This document shows positions 4,545 to 6,294 of a DNA stretch of 6,294 bases, one piece after another. Every line of letters begins with the position of its first letter. Within the stretch, counting starts at the first letter, position 1. The position numbers and the translations under genes were made by a program. The DNA is from Acidobacteriota bacterium (GTDB taxonomy: Bacteria > Acidobacteriota > Thermoanaerobaculia > Thermoanaerobaculales > Thermoanaerobaculaceae): the NCBI GenBank assembly GCA_027458945.1, contig DAIDOU010000326.1, positions 1 to 6,294 on the forward strand, given 5' to 3'. Under the pieces are notes generated by a model. That model worked only from the letters and a program-made list of their open reading frames with translations, was not told the origin of the DNA and did not search any database.

Positions 4545-5324
4545 GTGTTGCGCGCCGTGCTCGCCGATCTCCACGTCGGGCAGCGTCCCGGCGATCTGGA
4601 CAGGTTCCTCGCGACGCTGGCCGACATCGAGCGGCGCGGCGCCGACGAGGTCGTGTTCCTCGGCGACCTGTTTCGCGCGCTCGTCGGCTTTCCGCACTTC
4701 TGGGACGAGACGGTGCGCCGCGGACTCGACGGGTTGGCGGCGCTGCGCCGCGCCGGCACCCGCATCGTCATGGTCGAGGGCAACCGCGACTTCTTCCTCG
4801 ACGCCCGTGCCCTCGATCCGTTCCGCGATGCCTGCGGCCCGGTGCACTCGTTCGTCGCCGGCGGCCGCCGCTTCCTGCTCGAGCACGGCGATCTCCTCAA
4901 CCGGCGCGACCGTTCCTACCTGTTCTGGCGGGCGGTGTCGAAGAGCGCGGTCGCGCGGGCGTGGGCGCGGGTCCTGCCCGGGCGCCTGGCGCGGCGCGTC
5001 GTGTTCGGGGCCGAGTCGCGGCTGAAGGAGACGAACTTCAGCTACCGCAAGAGCCTGCCGCTCACGGAGCTGACCGCGGCGGCGCGGCGCCACTTCGCCG
5101 CCGGCGTGGACGTCGTGCTCTGGGGGCACTTCCACCGCGCGTGGACGCTGACCGAGCGAGGGCGCGAGGCGCACGTCGTCCCAGGCTGGCTCGAGACCGG
5201 CGCGGTGGTGTGGGTCCGCGACGACGGAAGACTGGCAATCGAGCTCGGTGGAAGTGGGCAAATCGTTGACAGTGCACCCGGTTCGTGGTACCAAGATGAG
5301 GACGGCGCGGAAAAGGGAAGGTGA
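4545..5324 (+). CDS. lpxH: LpxH-like UDP-2,3-diacylglucosamine diphosphatase
   Basis: A calcineurin-like metallophosphoesterase. LpxH cleaves UDP-2,3-diacylglucosamine to lipid X and UMP at the cytoplasmic face of the inner membrane during lipid A synthesis. The metal-binding set is complete: D8 and H10 in ADLHVG, D41 in LGDLF, N80 in 'EGNRDFFLD', H114 in EHGDLL, and H195 and H197 in WGHFHRAW. From memory these positions almost coincide with those of the E. coli enzyme. GNRDF, rather than the generic GNHD, is specific to the LpxH group. The basic, aromatic middle ('SYLFWRAVSKSAVARAW' and on, about 124-152) fits the lipid-binding helical insert. At 259 residues it is about 20 longer than E. 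coli LpxH, and the tail contains a promoter for the next gene. The GTG at 4545 has no ribosome binding site; TTG 4548 is an alternative. No other lpx gene is nearby. Confidence 0.85.
   Translation: MLRAVLADLHVGQRPGDLDRFLATLADIERRGADEVVFLGDLFRALVGFPHFWDETVRRGLDGLAALRRAGTRIVMVEGNRDFFLDARALDPFRDACGPVHSFVAGGRRFLLEHGDLLNRRDRSYLFWRAVSKSAVARAWARVLPGRLARRVVFGAESRLKETNFSYRKSLPLTELTAAARRHFAAGVDVVLWGHFHRAWTLTERGREAHVVPGWLETGAVVWVRDDGRLAIELGGSGQIVDSAPGSWYQDEDGAEKGR
5266..5294 (+). promoter_or_regulatory. Sigma-70-type promoter for the receiver gene, inside lpxH
   Basis: TTGACA (5266-5271) is a perfect -35 hexamer. A 17-base spacer follows, then TACCAA (5289-5294), which matches three of six bases of TATAAT and is preceded by TG at 5286-5287 in the extended -10 position. 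Transcription would start near 5301, giving a leader of about 25 bases that carries the AAGGGAAGG ribosome binding site. The promoter lies in the codons of the last 20 residues of lpxH, so the receiver gene can probably be expressed separately from lpxH. The -35 and spacing are strong; the -10 hexamer is moderate. Confidence 0.5.
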
Positions 5325-5326
5325 CC

Positions 5327-6294
5327 ATGAGCGGAACGCTGCTGCTTGCCGACGACAGCATCACGATCCAGAAAGTCGTGGAGCTCACCTTCGCCGAAAC
5401 CGAGCACAAGGTGTTCGCCGTCGGGAGCGGGCGCGACTTGCTGCAGCGCCTGCCGGAGATCAAGCCCGACGTGGTGCTGTGCGACGTCGTGATGCCCGAC
5501 ATGAACGGCTACGACGTGTGCCAGGCTCTCAAGAGCGACCCCAGCACCCTGCACATCCCGGTGGTGCTGCTGACCGGCACGTTCGAACCGTTCGACCGCG
5601 ACCGCGCGCAGGCGGTCGGCTGCGACGCGATCGTCACCAAGCCGTTCGAGGCGCGGGAGCTCATCGGCGTGGTCGAGGAGCTGCTGCAACGGATCCCGCC
5701 CGCCGAGGAGCCGGCGCCGGCGGCGGAGGAGTACGGCCCGCTCGGACCGCAGGGGATCCCCGAGGGCGTGCCGTCGCTCGACTTCAGCACGAGCGGGTTC
5801 GAGCAGATGGTTCCCCCGCCGACCCCGGCGGCGGTTCCGCCCGAGGACGGCATCGAGCTCACCTCGAGCGCGCTCGGCGACTCGCACCCCGCGCACCCGC
5901 TGCCGGCCCCGCCCGAACTGGCCGGTCCGGACGTGTCCATCGCGGTCTCGGCGCCTCCGTTCGCGTTTGGCGAGGCGGTGGCGCGCGAGGTCCCGCAGGG
6001 ATCGCCGTTCGCTCCGCCAGCCGCGGAGCCGCCGACCGAACCCGCGTTCGCCGCGGCGCCGCCGCGCGCGCCGGAACCGCTCTCACCCCCGGCGGCCCCG
6101 GCGCCGTTCCTGGCCGAGCCGGCCCACCCCGAGGCCGCCGGCGACCTGTTTGCACTCGAGCCGGGGTCCACGCCGGCGCCGGCGCCGGAACCCGGGTTCG
6201 CGTTCGGGCCCGAGCCGGCGATCGAGCTCGAGCACGAGCCGGTCCCGGCGTTCGCGCCGGAGCCGTCCTCGCCGGCGCCCGCGCTCGCCGAGGC
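5327..6294 (+). CDS. Response-regulator receiver protein with long Pro/Ala-rich extension (partial)
   Basis: The frame is open to the window edge: 322 complete codons, C-terminus missing. Residues 1-121 form a complete CheY-like receiver domain. The acidic pair is D9-D10, the phosphoacceptor is D53 in LCDVVMPDMNGYDV, the switch residue is T83 in LLTGT, and the conserved lysine is K105 in TKPFEA. Phosphorylation by an unidentified histidine kinase is expected. From about 124 onward the chain is rich in Pro, Ala and Glu and probably disordered. It has scattered hydrophobic islands: SLDFSTSGFEQM at 147-158, a stretch with FAFGEAV, DLFALEPG and FAFGPEPAIELE. No DNA-binding or enzymatic output domain appears in the visible part. 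AAGGGAAGG at 5313-5321 is the ribosome binding site, and the start lies two bases after the lpxH stop. Receiver identity is firm; output unknown. From memory, similar proteins occur in Acidobacteriota and deltaproteobacteria. Confidence 0.88.
   Translation, partial: MSGTLLLADDSITIQKVVELTFAETEHKVFAVGSGRDLLQRLPEIKPDVVLCDVVMPDMNGYDVCQALKSDPSTLHIPVVLLTGTFEPFDRDRAQAVGCDAIVTKPFEARELIGVVEELLQRIPPAEEPAPAAEEYGPLGPQGIPEGVPSLDFSTSGFEQMVPPPTPAAVPPEDGIELTSSALGDSHPAHPLPAPPELAGPDVSIAVSAPPFAFGEAVAREVPQGSPFAPPAAEPPTEPAFAAAPPRAPEPLSPPAAPAPFLAEPAHPEAAGDLFALEPGSTPAPAPEPGFAFGPEPAIELEHEPVPAFAPEPSSPAPALAE

Noticed and set aside
5509..6171. A 220-codon minus-strand frame, Gly/Ser/Ala-rich, opposite the receiver gene
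   Set aside because: It is the antisense of the Pro/Ala-rich tail; the plus strand has an intact receiver domain with all key residues and a ribosome binding site.
6171..6188. CCGGCG repeats as a genetic repeat element
   Set aside because: They encode the Pro-Ala run of the receiver protein's tail and are explained by biased coding content.

Overview
This window comes from a very GC-rich Gram-negative bacterium. Codon third positions are almost all G or C. An LpxH-type lipid A enzyme and a periplasmic adaptor protein both imply an outer membrane. The receiver protein at the right edge, with its 'TIQKVVELTF' start and long Pro/Ala-rich tail, resembles proteins I associate with Acidobacteriota and Myxococcota/deltaproteobacterial lineages. 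That assignment is from memory and tentative. I see no tRNA, rRNA, CRISPR array, transposase or phage gene.

Layout, left to right. (1) 1-68, minus strand: the first 22 codons of a gene leaving the window, with an aldo/keto-reductase-like N-terminus. (2) 233-1117, plus: an exported RND/HlyD-type periplasmic adaptor with no pump or outer-membrane channel beside it. (3) 1118-1377: a 260-base gap packed with low-complexity structure: a GGGAAAA polypurine tract, a hairpin, four TCAGCCCC repeats and a matching polypyrimidine tract. (4) 1378-3539, plus: a tight three-gene run of dCMP deaminase, 6-phosphofructokinase and tRNA (guanine-N7)-methyltransferase. (5) 3546-4508, minus: an NDUFA9-like atypical short-chain dehydrogenase, convergent with the methyltransferase. 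(6) 4545 to the end, plus: LpxH-like UDP-2,3-diacylglucosamine diphosphatase, then a response-regulator receiver protein that continues past the window.

The genes are mostly housekeeping: nucleotide supply, glycolysis, tRNA modification, lipid A and signalling. They do not form one pathway, and I see no convincing new multi-gene system. The most notable points are the structured intergenic region, the mixed phosphoryl-donor signature of the phosphofructokinase, a perfect palindrome between the divergent dehydrogenase and lpxH genes that gives each an extended -10-like element, a near-consensus promoter inside the 3' end of lpxH, and the long, probably disordered tail of the receiver protein.
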